A DNA stretch of 62,364 nucleotides from Aminobacter sp. J41 (GTDB taxonomy: Bacteria; Pseudomonadota; Alphaproteobacteria; Rhizobiales; Rhizobiaceae). A model generated the notes under the pieces. The model had not been told where the DNA came from and did no database searches. It worked only from the letters and a program-made list of their open reading frames with translations. The DNA is taken from NCBI RefSeq assembly GCF_000526635.1, contig NZ_JAGL01000023.1, positions 1 through 62,364 of the forward strand. Reading direction: 5' to 3'. The position numbers were made by a program, and so were the translations under genes. Within the stretch, counting starts at the first letter, position 1. Each line of letters begins with the position of its first letter. Positions 11,307 through 21,348 of the stretch are shown in pieces.

Positions 11307-11860
11307 GCGCTGTATTGCGGCTCGTAGAACAGGATGACGGCACCCGTCTTCAGCGGCCGCGTTTCCTTGAGCCGCATGCGCAGTTGCCCCTCGAACGGCT
11401 TGAAAAGGGGATTCCCCTTGCCAAGGACAACCGGCGCGAGGCAGAGCCGGTATTCGTCAACCAGCTTGTGCCGCAGAAGCTGCGCCACCAGATCGGCACT
11501 GCCGAACGCGTAAATGTTCTTGCCGGGCTCGGCCTTCAGCTTCCTGATCGCTTCTGGCATGTCTGCGTCGAGGACGCGGCTGTTGTTCCAGTCCGCGTCC
11601 TTGAGGGTTCGCGAGACGACGATCTTCTCGATGGAATTCATGAAGTCGGCTATGGCGCCCGTGGCCTTCGTCCAGTGCGCCGCCATCCCTTCATAGGTGA
11701 CACGCCCGAACAGCAGCACGCCGGCGTCGTTCAGCTGTTCGAGGCTGAATGCTTCGAGTTCTTCACCCCATGCCGTCTCGTGCATGGAGAGGTCCCACTT
11801 GTCGAAGCCTTCGAAGGAACCGTCGAGGGACATCAGGTTCCAGACAATGAGTCTGCGCAT
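11303..11860 (-). CDS. Dihydrofolate reductase family protein (RibD C-terminal-like)
   Basis: A 185-residue protein of the DHFR/RibD-C fold. It has the N-terminal strand and loop RRLIVWNLMSLDGSFEG, the central LLFGRVTYEGMAAHW, VVSRTL and NIYAFGSADLVAQLL (the NADPH-binding glycine region), and a C-terminal KTGAVILFYEP strand. These are small cytosolic oxidoreductases of mostly unknown substrate and are not housekeeping FolA. The length is typical. It starts at the ATG at 11860. Its 3' end overlaps the truncated GlxA gene tail-to-tail. Confidence 0.85.
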   Translation of the reverse strand: MRRLIVWNLMSLDGSFEGFDKWDLSMHETAWGEELEAFSLEQLNDAGVLLFGRVTYEGMAAHWTKATGAIADFMNSIEKIVVSRTLKDADWNNSRVLDADMPEAIRKLKAEPGKNIYAFGSADLVAQLLRHKLVDEYRLCLAPVVLGKGNPLFKPFEGQLRMRLKETRPLKTGAVILFYEPQYSA

Positions 11861-11939
11861 GCACGTTCCTCCCGCGCTGGGCCTGGTTCAGGGGATGATC
11901 CTATGGAGCGCGGGCGTGCGATGCAAACCGACATGCGCG

Positions 11940-11965
11940 GGGAGCCCACCGGTTGGCAGGCTCCC
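11940..11965. terminator. Hairpin downstream of the eutH-like gene
   Basis: GGGAGCC (11940-11946) and GGCTCCC (11959-11965) form a perfect 7-bp stem with a 12-base loop, 16 bases after the stop of the minus-strand permease gene. No T-run follows on either strand, so the termination role is tentative. Confidence 0.4.
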
Positions 11966-11980
11966 GGGCAAGATTGTCGC

Positions 11981-13207
11981 CTATTCCGCCGGCTGGGCGA
12001 TTGCCGAGGCAGCCGGTTCCTTTTGTGCCAGCTCTTCGGCCTTCGGGACCGACAGCCACACGGCGAGCAGGAACCCGGACGCGCCGCCCAGCAGCTTGCC
12101 GAGCATCAGCGGCAGGATGATCGTCGGCTGGAAGTTGGCCGAGAAGGCAAGATGGTCGCCGAAGGTGAAGGCGGCGCAGACGGCAAAGGCGATTGCCAGC
12201 ACCTTGTCCTTCGGGCGCATGCGGCCGACGAGACGGTACATGGCAAGGATGTTGGCGCTCGCCGCGAGCAGGCCCGCCGCACCTTCCGGCTCGACGCCGA
12301 TGCGTGAGCCCAGGGCCTTCATCGGGCCATCGAGATACTTCGTCAGCAGGTAGACCATCGGGAACGCGCCCGCGAGCATGATACCGATGTAGCCGGCGAT
12401 CTCCAGCGCGCGGAACTGGTCCGCCTCGTCCGCAATGATGGGATCGAAGCCCCACGAGCCGAAGACCGCCGAGAAGAAGCCGGTGAAGTACTCGACGATG
12501 GAAGCGACCAGCACCAGGGTGATGCCCGCATACATGATGCGGCCGAACCACAGGAAGCCCTTGATCATCGCGTCCGGCACGAAGCGAAGGCCAAGAGCGA
12601 TGGCAACGCAGAAGACGATCAGCGGGAAGAGATTGCGCAGGATCTCGCCGATGCCCATCGTCACTGCATGGGTGGCTGCCGCCGTCGTTGACACTTCCGG
12701 ACGGATCTCGAGGCCGGACAGCGAAATCAGGGCCGATGCGATGAAGACGCCGATCGGCACACTGAGAATGCCGGACATGATGCCGAGCGCCATGTACTTG
12801 TGGTCCGCCTTGTCGAGCATGGCGAGACCGACCGGGATAGAAAAGATGATGGTCGCGCCCGACATGAACGACACGATCGCCGCGACGAGCCACGCGTCAC
12901 GCGATCCGGCCAGCGCATCGGCGAGCTGGTAGCCGCCCATGTCGCCCGCAATCAGCGTCGTTGCGGCAATGGCGGGATCAGCACCCACCATTCCGAACAG
13001 GGGACCCACCGCGATGCGGATGAATTCGGACAGATACGGGATTGAGGCCATGATGCCTGCGACGGGGATGAAGATCGGACCGATCGAATGCAGGCCCTCG
13101 ATGAATTCCTTACCGAGCCCCTTTTCGGGGTCACGGATCGACGCGATTGCGCCTGCGACGGCGCATATCATGATGATGTAGATGATGTAGGTACCGATAG
13201 ACGCCAT
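11981..13207 (-). CDS. EutH-like ethanolamine permease
   Basis: A 408-residue polytopic membrane protein, about ten to eleven helices, matching the EutH family (GKEFIEGLHSIGPIFIPVAG at the N-terminus, AGDMGGYQLADAL and a C-terminal FTFGDHLAFSANFQP). The start at 13207 is chosen for the GGGAGG nine bases upstream. Known role: EutH facilitates ethanolamine entry. No eutBC, microcompartment or other eut gene is nearby. Instead it is the last gene of a three-gene minus-strand unit with a sarcosine/dimethylglycine-dehydrogenase-like enzyme and a choline-kinase-like enzyme. The cargo may therefore be ethanolamine or a related N-methylated amino alcohol; that is inference. Confidence 0.85.
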   Translation of the reverse strand: MASIGTYIIYIIMICAVAGAIASIRDPEKGLGKEFIEGLHSIGPIFIPVAGIMASIPYLSEFIRIAVGPLFGMVGADPAIAATTLIAGDMGGYQLADALAGSRDAWLVAAIVSFMSGATIIFSIPVGLAMLDKADHKYMALGIMSGILSVPIGVFIASALISLSGLEIRPEVSTTAAATHAVTMGIGEILRNLFPLIVFCVAIALGLRFVPDAMIKGFLWFGRIMYAGITLVLVASIVEYFTGFFSAVFGSWGFDPIIADEADQFRALEIAGYIGIMLAGAFPMVYLLTKYLDGPMKALGSRIGVEPEGAAGLLAASANILAMYRLVGRMRPKDKVLAIAFAVCAAFTFGDHLAFSANFQPTIILPLMLGKLLGGASGFLLAVWLSVPKAEELAQKEPAASAIAQPAE

Positions 13208-13315
13208 TTTCCGGCCTCCCATTGGCGCGCTTCATGCGCGCGGCTTCCCCTCTCCGCCGCCCGGCAGGTTCCCCTCTGCCGTCAGCGGCACTTCATGCCG
13301 CCCCATCGATTGCCG

Positions 13316-15775
13316 TCAGGCTTTGACGCGTTCTCCCTTCGGATCATAGAGCGGCTCCAGATGGATCGTTGCGTCGACGACCTCGTTGGCGACGACCAGC
13401 TGGTATTTCCCGGCCTTCAGGAAGGCCTCATCGACACCTTCGGCGTTGCGCACGTAACCAAGCCCGATCGGCTTGCCGACCGTGTAGCCAAAGCCGCCGC
13501 TGGTGAGGTAGCCGACCGGCTCGCCATTGCGCAGGATCGTCTCGCGACCGAGCAGAACCACGTCCGGATCGATCGTCGTGAAGGTGGCGAGCTGCTTCGG
13601 CAACGGCTGTACCGATGCTGCCTCGACCGCCTCGCGGCCGACAAAGGGCATGTTGCGCTTGAGCTTGACGGCCCAGCCAAGGCCTGCCTCGAACGGATTG
13701 TCGTTCGGCGTGATGTCCGAGCCCCACGCGCGGTAGCCCTTCTCGAGGCGCAGCGACTCGATCGCGCGGTAACCGACCGGGCAGATGCCGTGCGGCTGGC
13801 CGGCCTGCATCAGCGCGTCGAAGACGTCGCCGGTGCCCGCGAGCGGTACGTGCAGCTCCCAGCCGAGTTCGCCGACGTAAGTCACGCGCAGCGCCCGCAC
13901 CTTGTGCCCCGCGACTTCGATCTCGCGCACATGGCCGAAGGGGAACGCCTCGTTCGATACATCCGCATCCGTCACGGCCGCGAGCACATCGCGCGACCTC
14001 GGCCCCATCAGCGACAGAGTGCCGAACTCTTCGGTGACGTCTTTGATCGTCGCATTCGCACCCTGCGGCAGATGATCCCTGATCCAGGCAAAGTCATGCG
14101 TGCGCGAACCGGTGCCGGTGACGATGTAGAACCTGTCCTCGGCCAGGCGTGCGACGGTCAAATCGCATTCGATTCCACCGCGGCTGTTGAGGATCTGCGT
14201 GTAGGTGAGCCGTCCAACCGGCTTGGCGACGTAGTTGGAGCAGACATATTCCAGCGCGCTGGCCGCGTCCGAGCCACTCACTTCATACTTCGCGAACGAC
14301 GACTGGTCGAAGACGCCAACCTTTTCGCGGACGTGAACGTGCTCGTTGCCGACGTGCTCGAACCAGTTCTGCCGGCCCATCGAATAGATGTCGCGGGGCT
14401 CCATTCCTTCAGGCGCAAACCAGTTGGGCCGTTCCCAGCCCAGTTTGGAACCGAACACGGCGCGATACCCCTTGAGGCGCTCATAGAGCGGCGAGACGAT
14501 GCGCGGGCGCCCGCTCTCGTACTCCTCGTGCGGGAAGGCGACGGTGTAGTGCTTGCCGTAGGCCTCAAGGGTACGCTCCTCGACCCATTTGCGGTCGCGG
14601 TGAAGGCCTGAGAAGCGGCGGATGTCGACGACCCAGAGGTCGAGCGGAGCCTCACCGCGCACCACCCACTCGGCCAGCACCCAGCCGGCGCCTCCGCCTG
14701 AGGCGATGCCGAAGGCGTTGAAGCCGGCACCAACGAACATGTTGGCGCATTCGGGCGCGAGGCCGAGGATGAAATTGCCGTCCGGCGTGAAGCTTTCGGG
14801 GCCGTTGATCATCTGCTTGACGCCAACGGTTTCGAGAGCCGGCACACGGGCGATCGCCTGCGTCAGATGCTGCTCGAAATGATCGTAGTCGTCATCGAAC
14901 AGTTGGAACTCCCACTCGTCGGGCACGTCGCCATTTGGCAGACCCGTCGCCCAGGACTGAGGGTTCGGCTCGTAGCCGCCCATGACGAGGCCACCGACTT
15001 CTTCCTTGAAGTAGGTCCGCCGGTCGGGGTCGCGAATGGTCGGGGCGTCCGACGAGAGGCCCTCGATCTTCTCGGTGACGATGTACTGGTGCTTCACAGG
15101 GTGCAGCGGCACGCTGACACCGGCCATCGCGCCGATCTGCCGCGCCCACTGGCCGCCGCAGTTGACCACCTTCTCGCAGTTGATGCGCCCCTGATTGGTC
15201 TCGACGGCGGTGATGCGGTTGCCGTCCATGACGAAGCCGGTGACGCGCACCTTCTCGAACAGCTTCGCGCCGTGCATCCGCGCCCCCTTGGCGAGCGACT
15301 GAGTGATGTCGGAGGGGCTCGCCTGACCGTCAGTGGGCAGCCACGATGCGCCGATCAGGTCGGACGTCTCCATCAGCGGCCACATGCGCTTCACCTCCTC
15401 AGGACTGATGAGGTGCATCTCCATGCCGAAGGAGCGCGCGGTGGTGGCAAGGCGGCGAAACTCGGTCCAGCGGTCGGGTGTGGTCGCCAGCCGCAGGCAG
15501 CCGGTCATCTTCCAGCCGGTCTCGAGGCCGGTTTCCTCATGCAGGCGCTTGTAGAGGTCGACCGAATATTTCAGGACGCGGGTGATCGACGCCGACGAGC
15601 GCAGCTGGCCGACGAGACCCGCAGCATGCCAGGTCGAACCTGAGGTGATCTGTCCCTGCTCAAGCAGGACGACATCAGCCTTGTGGTCGCGTGCCAGATG
15701 GTAGGCGGTCGAGCAGCCACTGATGCCGCCGCCGATGACGACGATCTCTGCGTGGGAAGGAAGGGTCTGACTCAT
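13316..15775 (-). CDS. FAD-dependent sarcosine/dimethylglycine dehydrogenase-like protein with GcvT domain
   Basis: An 819-residue two-domain enzyme. Residues ~10-370 form a DAO-type FAD domain with the dinucleotide-binding motif IVVIGGGISGCSTAYHLA, the STWHAAGL segment near the expected flavin-attachment region, and GPESFTPDGNFILG near its end. Residues ~430-819 are a GcvT-like aminomethyl-transfer (folate) domain (GLGWAVKLKRN, GREA, GYLTSGGF...GLGYV). Family members oxidise N-methyl groups of sarcosine, dimethylglycine or related amines and pass the one-carbon unit to tetrahydrofolate. The start at 15775 overlaps the stop of the upstream kinase gene (ATGA), showing coupling. The true substrate is unknown; context suggests a choline- or ethanolamine-derived amine. 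Confidence 0.87.
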   Translation of the reverse strand: MSQTLPSHAEIVVIGGGISGCSTAYHLARDHKADVVLLEQGQITSGSTWHAAGLVGQLRSSASITRVLKYSVDLYKRLHEETGLETGWKMTGCLRLATTPDRWTEFRRLATTARSFGMEMHLISPEEVKRMWPLMETSDLIGASWLPTDGQASPSDITQSLAKGARMHGAKLFEKVRVTGFVMDGNRITAVETNQGRINCEKVVNCGGQWARQIGAMAGVSVPLHPVKHQYIVTEKIEGLSSDAPTIRDPDRRTYFKEEVGGLVMGGYEPNPQSWATGLPNGDVPDEWEFQLFDDDYDHFEQHLTQAIARVPALETVGVKQMINGPESFTPDGNFILGLAPECANMFVGAGFNAFGIASGGGAGWVLAEWVVRGEAPLDLWVVDIRRFSGLHRDRKWVEERTLEAYGKHYTVAFPHEEYESGRPRIVSPLYERLKGYRAVFGSKLGWERPNWFAPEGMEPRDIYSMGRQNWFEHVGNEHVHVREKVGVFDQSSFAKYEVSGSDAASALEYVCSNYVAKPVGRLTYTQILNSRGGIECDLTVARLAEDRFYIVTGTGSRTHDFAWIRDHLPQGANATIKDVTEEFGTLSLMGPRSRDVLAAVTDADVSNEAFPFGHVREIEVAGHKVRALRVTYVGELGWELHVPLAGTGDVFDALMQAGQPHGICPVGYRAIESLRLEKGYRAWGSDITPNDNPFEAGLGWAVKLKRNMPFVGREAVEAASVQPLPKQLATFTTIDPDVVLLGRETILRNGEPVGYLTSGGFGYTVGKPIGLGYVRNAEGVDEAFLKAGKYQLVVANEVVDATIHLEPLYDPKGERVKA

Positions 15776-16686
15776 CGACGGGCACATCCATGTCTCGTGC
15801 GGTATTCATCCAGCGCCGCCTCAAGACGGTGCAGGTTCATCTCGGTGTAGGCGACGTAGTCGGTGCCGGGCGCGTTGAGGTAAAGCTCCGATACCATACT
15901 CCACATCGCCTCGCGCAGCAGCGACGCGCACTGCATTGCTGCCAGCGAGCGCCGCAGGCCCTCATCCGGCGGGCGGCCGAAATAGACTTCCAGCAGCTCC
16001 TCCGACTCCTCGGCGGAGAACCCGGCATTGGAAGACAGCCCGGCAAGATCGAACATCGCCGTCGAGAAGCCGGCATATTCGAAGTCGATCAGCCAGAGCC
16101 GGTCGCCGTCATCCAGAAAATTGGCAGGCAGAAGGTCGTTGTGACCGAAGACGATCGGCAGCGGCACCTGCGCGGCCTCGAGATCGTCGGCGAGTTCGAG
16201 ATAGTCCGGCAGCTTCTCGATCATGCGGCTGCCGCCTTCGCGCAGCGTTCGCGCATAATCGCGGATCACATGGAACGGCCAGAACATGAAGCCGGGGCCG
16301 GAAACGTGATGCGGCATTTCATGATGGAACGCCCGCACCGTCTCGGCAATGCGGCTGATATTGGCGCGCACGTCAGTATCCCTATAGGTGCGCGCGTCGA
16401 GGTAACGGGAGACCATGATCCCGGGCTCGGCGTATTCGACCGGCGGCGCAAATGACGCCCGTTCGGCGGCGCGCGCCGTCATCAGCTCGCGATCGCGCAG
16501 CACATGGTGGAACGGATAATCCTCGCCGAGACGGACAACATGGCCGCCGTTGCGGTCCTGCACCAGCCAGCTCTCGTTGCTGATGCCGCCCAGCAGCGGA
16601 CTTATCTCGATCGGACCGTTCCAGATCGGCAATGCCTTGATCTGGGCCTCACGTTCCGTCCCGATTTCGCGGAGCTGATGCGCCAT
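15772..16686 (-). CDS. Choline/ethanolamine kinase-like phosphotransferase
   Basis: A 304-residue protein kinase-fold small-molecule phosphotransferase. The N-lobe has LLGGISNESWLV and HVVRLGE. The catalytic motif is VFGHNDLLPANFL (Brenner motif H-N-D...N) and the metal-binding Asp is in LWLIDFEYAGFS, both as in choline kinases and LicA. It starts at the ATG at 16686, nine bases after GGGAGG. It is the first gene of the unit and is coupled to the FAD/GcvT gene by a 4-base overlap. It would phosphorylate choline, ethanolamine or a similar alcohol in the cytosol. How phosphorylation fits with the dehydrogenase is unclear. Confidence 0.82.
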   Translation of the reverse strand: MAHQLREIGTEREAQIKALPIWNGPIEISPLLGGISNESWLVQDRNGGHVVRLGEDYPFHHVLRDRELMTARAAERASFAPPVEYAEPGIMVSRYLDARTYRDTDVRANISRIAETVRAFHHEMPHHVSGPGFMFWPFHVIRDYARTLREGGSRMIEKLPDYLELADDLEAAQVPLPIVFGHNDLLPANFLDDGDRLWLIDFEYAGFSTAMFDLAGLSSNAGFSAEESEELLEVYFGRPPDEGLRRSLAAMQCASLLREAMWSMVSELYLNAPGTDYVAYTEMNLHRLEAALDEYRTRHGCARR

Positions 16687-16831
16687 CCAACCTCCCGCAG
16701 TCTGACACTTCATCCACAAACAGGATTGATCCGGCTTTACGTAGAGTCAACTGGAATTGTGGATTTTTGACCGTTCTTGCGTGTAGACTCTTCCGAAACA
16801 GGCACAAACAGTCATTCTGCAGGCGCACCGA
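16687..16831. promoter_or_regulatory. Divergent control region between kinase unit and DeoR gene
   Basis: A 145-base divergent intergenic region. ACAAACAG occurs at 16716-16723 and again at 16804-16811 in the same orientation, flanking the likely promoters. DeoR-family repressors usually bind direct or inverted repeats near such divergent starts, so these are candidate operators only. Confidence 0.35.
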
Positions 16832-17602
16832 ATGAGCTTCACCGACTACTCCCCCCGCCACGGCCGCATCCTCACTGTCCTGCGTGAGCAGGGCACGATC
16901 GCCGTCAACGATCTGGCTCAGATGCTGGACGTGTCGGCCGAGACGGTGCGGCGTGACATCAAGACGCTCGCCTCGCGCGGCGATATCGTGCGCATGCACG
17001 GCGCAATCGGCTTGCCGTCGGTGGTGAGCGAGGCGCCCTTCGAGCGCCGCATGCGCGAGAACCGTGAGGCGAAGGAAGCAATCGCAAGAGTCGCGGCCTC
17101 GACCATTAGAGACGGCGAGTCGATCATGCTCGACACTGGCACGACGACGAGCCTGCTGGCGCGTGCCCTGCTTGACCATCGTCGCCTCACCGTGGTGACG
17201 AACTCGTCGGACATCGCCCGCACGCTCGCCACGGTCAACGGAAACAAGGTCTACATGGCGGGCGGCGAGTTGCGCAGCGACAGCGGCGCGGCCCTTGGCT
17301 ATTCGGCCATTGAGTTCATCAGCCGCTTTAGCGTCGACCACGCGATCATCTCCGCAGGTGCCGTCAATGCCGCGAACGGCGTGGCAGACTACGACCTTGA
17401 GGAGGCCCAGTTCGGACAGGCGGTGCTCACCCGCGGCCGACGGCGGCTGGTGGTGACCGACGCTTCGAAGTTCGGACAGAAGGGCCTGGTGCGCGTATGC
17501 GGCTTTGCTGATTTCGACGAGCTGATCTCGAACCGGATGCCGCCACAGGAGCTTGCGGATGCGCTGGCCGCGGCCGAAGTGCGCATTTCGATCAGCCAAT
17601 GA
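16832..17602 (+). CDS. DeoR/GlpR-family transcriptional regulator
   Basis: A 256-residue DeoR-type repressor. The N-terminal winged helix-turn-helix (RHGRILTVLREQGTIAVNDL then LDVSAETVRRDIKTLASRG) is followed by the DeoR C-terminal sensor domain with its ISOCOT-fold motifs (MLDTGTTTSLLA, VVTNSSDIA, GGELR, DHAIISAGAVN). These proteins sense phosphorylated metabolites. It is divergent from the kinase-dehydrogenase-permease unit, which it probably controls. A phosphorylated amino alcohol made by the neighbouring kinase would be a logical inducer (inference). Confidence 0.88.
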   Translation: MSFTDYSPRHGRILTVLREQGTIAVNDLAQMLDVSAETVRRDIKTLASRGDIVRMHGAIGLPSVVSEAPFERRMRENREAKEAIARVAASTIRDGESIMLDTGTTTSLLARALLDHRRLTVVTNSSDIARTLATVNGNKVYMAGGELRSDSGAALGYSAIEFISRFSVDHAIISAGAVNAANGVADYDLEEAQFGQAVLTRGRRRLVVTDASKFGQKGLVRVCGFADFDELISNRMPPQELADALAAAEVRISISQ

Positions 17603-17626
17603 GACCCGCGGATTGGAGTGAGCTGC

Positions 17627-18591
<965 letters not shown>

Positions 18592-18595
<4 letters not shown>

Positions 18596-19989
18596 GGATT
18601 TTCCCGGAGCTGGCGTTCGACATGATGTTCCTGCCGCCCAATCATGTCCTGCCCGGATTGTTCCCTTTCAACGCCGGGCGCTTTGATCTGCGGCTTCTCA
18701 TGCTGCGTTCCGCCGGGTTCGGGATAGATCATCCGCGCGCCACGATCGTAGGTCAGGTACCGCCACAGCCAGCTCATCGAGACGGACAGGCGGTGCTGGA
18801 AGCCGACCAGCAGGTATACGTGGACGATAGCCCATAGCAGCCACGCGAACCAGCCGCGCAACTTGAGCTTGCCACGCTCGAAGACGGCGGCGTGACGACC
18901 GATGATCGCGGTGTTGCCGCGGCTGTTATAGCGGAATGGCGGAATCTGCTCGCCATCTGCAAGATACCCCGGCAGGTGCTTTCCCAGATGCGCGCCCTGC
19001 TGCTTGGCGACCTGCGCGAGTCCTGGAAGTGGCTGGCCGTTCTCGTCCTCGAGATGAGCGAGATCGCCCAGGACAAAGATCTCCGGATGCCCATCGATGG
19101 TGAGGTCCGGCCGCACGATGACGCGCCCGCCCCGGTCGAGCGGGACGTCGAGCAGCTTGCCTAGCGGTGAGGAGCCAACCCCCGCCGCCCACAGCGCGAG
19201 GCCGCAGGGCAGCACCTCGTCGCCCAGCACCACGTGATCGGCCGCGATATGCTGGACGCGCGTGTTGGTGCGCACATTGACTCCGAGCCGCAGCAGCCGC
19301 TCCAGCGCGTATTCCGACAGCGACGGATCGAAAGCAGCGAGCAGCCTCGGCCCGCCTTCCGCTAGCACAATCCGGGCCTCCTTCGGAGAGATCTTTCGGA
19401 AATCGTCGGCCAGCGTATAGCGCGACAGCTCCGCAATTGATCCCGCCATCTCCACGCCGGTCGGCCCGCCGCCAATGACGACGAAGGTCATCAGCCGGCG
19501 CCGTTCGTCTGGATCCGCCGTCTGCTCGGCGCGCTCAAACGACAAGAGCAGCCGGGAGCGGATCAGCCGGGCGTCCTCGATCGTCTTGAGGCCCGGCGCA
19601 TGCTCAGCCCAGGCGTCATTGCCGAAGTAGAAGGGAATGCTGCCGCTCGCCAGGATAAGATGCGAATAGGAGACAGAGCGCCCGTCTGCGAGATGAACCC
19701 GGCGAGCGTCCTTGTCGATGCCCGTGACTTCGGCATAGACCACCTGGACTGAGGGGTAGTTGCGCAGGATCTTGCGCACCGGTTCAGCAACATCCGGCGC
19801 CGACAGCGCCGCGGTTGCGACCTGATAAAGCAGCGGCTGGAACAGGTGGTGGTTGTTGCGGTCTATCAGCACCACGCGCACGCCGGCGCGTCCCAGATGC
19901 TTCGCCGCCTCCAGCCCGCCAAAGCCCGCGCCCACGATAACGACGCAGGTCAGGTCGTTCGAAAGAATGCTGACTTTGCCTTCGTTCAT
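18592..19989 (-). CDS. ndh: Type II NADH dehydrogenase (NDH-2)
   Basis: A 465-residue flavoprotein with two Rossmann motifs: FAD-binding VVIVGAGFGGLEAAKHL at the N-terminus and NAD-binding VVIGGGPTGVEMAGSIAEL in the middle. It also has EIFVLGDLAHLEDENG and QVAKQQGAHLGKHL. The C-terminal segment GWFAWLLWAIVHVYLLVGF is the amphipathic/hydrophobic anchor that attaches NDH-2 to the inner membrane. It oxidises NADH and reduces quinone without pumping protons. The final ~45 residues form an extra charged tail. It is translationally coupled to the UXS-like gene, an odd partner. It is divergent from the AfuA-like gene. Confidence 0.87.
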
Positions 19990-20133
19990 CGCCCCTACCG
20001 CTTTCGTGGGAATACGATCCAGCCGCGCTTGCGCGTCGCCAGGCTACGCCTTGTGATGACGGAAGCGCCGAGGCCGCAGATGGTTCCCCGCGACGGACGT
20101 TGCGCCAGCTGAAGCGCGTTCGCAGGGGCCTCA

Positions 20134-20159
20134 CACTGTCAAGACGACGTTTGACAGTG
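20134..20159. promoter_or_regulatory. Inverted repeat overlapping a -35-like box upstream of the AfuA-like gene
   Basis: CACTGTCAA (20134-20142) and TTGACAGTG (20151-20159) are perfect 9-bp inverted repeats separated by eight bases. The right arm contains TTGACA, an ideal sigma-70 -35 box, about 90 bases before the gene at 20242. This is the arrangement of an operator through which a dimeric repressor blocks the promoter. The cognate regulator is not evident nearby. Confidence 0.5.
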
Positions 20160-20241
20160 GCATAAATATCCTGCAGCATTTCCGTACGCTTATAAAAGAA
20201 GCGGCAGACGTGGAGGCGTCTGACACCGGAGGAGAACGCTC

Positions 20242-21270
20242 ATGACTCGAGTCAAAGTCGTCGCGGCTTGCCTTGCCGCAGGCGCATCAATTTTCTCGTT
20301 CAGCGCCAGGGCTGAAGGCGACCTCAACCTGATCTGCTCTGCCGACGTGGTAATCTGCGAATTGCTGCAGGAAACCTTCCAGAAGGAGACCGGCATCTCG
20401 GTCAACATGGTGCGCCTGTCGTCGGGCGAAACCTATGCGAAGGTGCGCGCCGAGGCGCGCAACCCGAAGACCGACATCTGGTGGGGCGGCACCGGCGATC
20501 CACACCTGCAGGCGGCGTCCGAGGACCTGACCGTCGAGTACAAGTCGCCCATGCTCTCCGAGCTGCATGACTGGGCGGTGAAGCAGGCCGAGAGCGCTGG
20601 CTACAAGACCATCGGCGTCTATGCCGGTGCCCTTGGTTGGGGCTACAACACCGAGATCCTCGGCAAGAAGAACATCAAGGAACCGGCCTGCTGGGCCGAT
20701 CTGCTCGCGCCCGAACTTAAGGGCGAGATCCAGATGGCGAACCCGAACTCGTCGGGCACCGCCTACACGGCGCTCGCCTCGCTCGTTCAGATCATGGGCG
20801 AGGACCCGGCCTTCGACTATCTGAAGAAGCTGAACGAGAACATCTCGCAGTACACCAAGTCGGGCTCGGCGCCCGTGAAGGCAGCCGGGCGCGGCGAGAC
20901 CGCGCTCGGCATCGTCTTCCTGCATGACGCGGTTGCGCAGACGGTGGAAGGCTTCCCGGTCAAGTCAGTCGCGCCTTGTGAAGGCACCGGCTACGAGATC
21001 GGCTCGATGTCGATCATCAAGGGCGCGCGCAACATGGACAACGCCAAGAAGTGGTACGACTGGGCGTTGAAGCCGGAAACGCAGTCGCTGATGAGGGAGG
21101 CAAAGTCCTTCCAGCTGCCGTCCAACAAGAACGCCGAGGTTCCGAAGGAGGCCCCGCGCTTCGAGGACATCAAGCTGATCGACTACGACTTCGTCACCTA
21201 CGGCGATCCGGAAAAGCGCAAGTCATTGCTCGAGCGCTGGGACCGTGAAATCGGCGCAAGCGCGAACTGA
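20242..21270 (+). CDS. Periplasmic substrate-binding protein, AfuA/FbpA-like ABC importer
   Basis: A 342-residue exported protein. The signal peptide runs to about residue 24 (cut near SARA-EGD). The mature protein begins LNLICSADVVICELL and continues with FQKETGISVNMVRLSSGETYAK, KTDIWWGGTGDPH and YAGALGWGYNTEIL, the class of binding proteins annotated as ferric iron or AfuA-type. AfuA itself binds hexose phosphates rather than iron. It lacks the paired tyrosines expected of classical FbpA iron sites as far as can be judged by eye. It is the first gene of a four-gene plus-strand unit with a fused permease, an ATPase and an inositol-monophosphatase-like gene. The start has GGAGGAG just upstream. 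Confidence 0.85.
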   Translation: MTRVKVVAACLAAGASIFSFSARAEGDLNLICSADVVICELLQETFQKETGISVNMVRLSSGETYAKVRAEARNPKTDIWWGGTGDPHLQAASEDLTVEYKSPMLSELHDWAVKQAESAGYKTIGVYAGALGWGYNTEILGKKNIKEPACWADLLAPELKGEIQMANPNSSGTAYTALASLVQIMGEDPAFDYLKKLNENISQYTKSGSAPVKAAGRGETALGIVFLHDAVAQTVEGFPVKSVAPCEGTGYEIGSMSIIKGARNMDNAKKWYDWALKPETQSLMREAKSFQLPSNKNAEVPKEAPRFEDIKLIDYDFVTYGDPEKRKSLLERWDREIGASAN

Positions 21271-21291
21271 CCGAACGGTCAGGGCAGAGGC

Positions 21292-21315
21292 AGCCGGAGC
21301 CTCCGGCTCCTTTCT
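21292..21315 (+). terminator. Hairpin plus T-rich tail between binding-protein and permease genes
   Basis: AGCCGG (21292-21297), a five-base loop and CCGGCT (21303-21308) form a strong short stem followed by CCTTTCT. Such intercistronic hairpins commonly reduce read-through and protect the upstream mRNA, giving more binding protein than membrane subunits. Confidence 0.5.
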
Positions 21316-21348
21316 CCCCCATGACTTGAACCGTGCGGCAGGGATCTG

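Noticed and set aside
13088-14611. A 507-codon plus-strand frame
   Set aside because: Antisense to the FAD/GcvT gene, which has clear motifs and coupled start.
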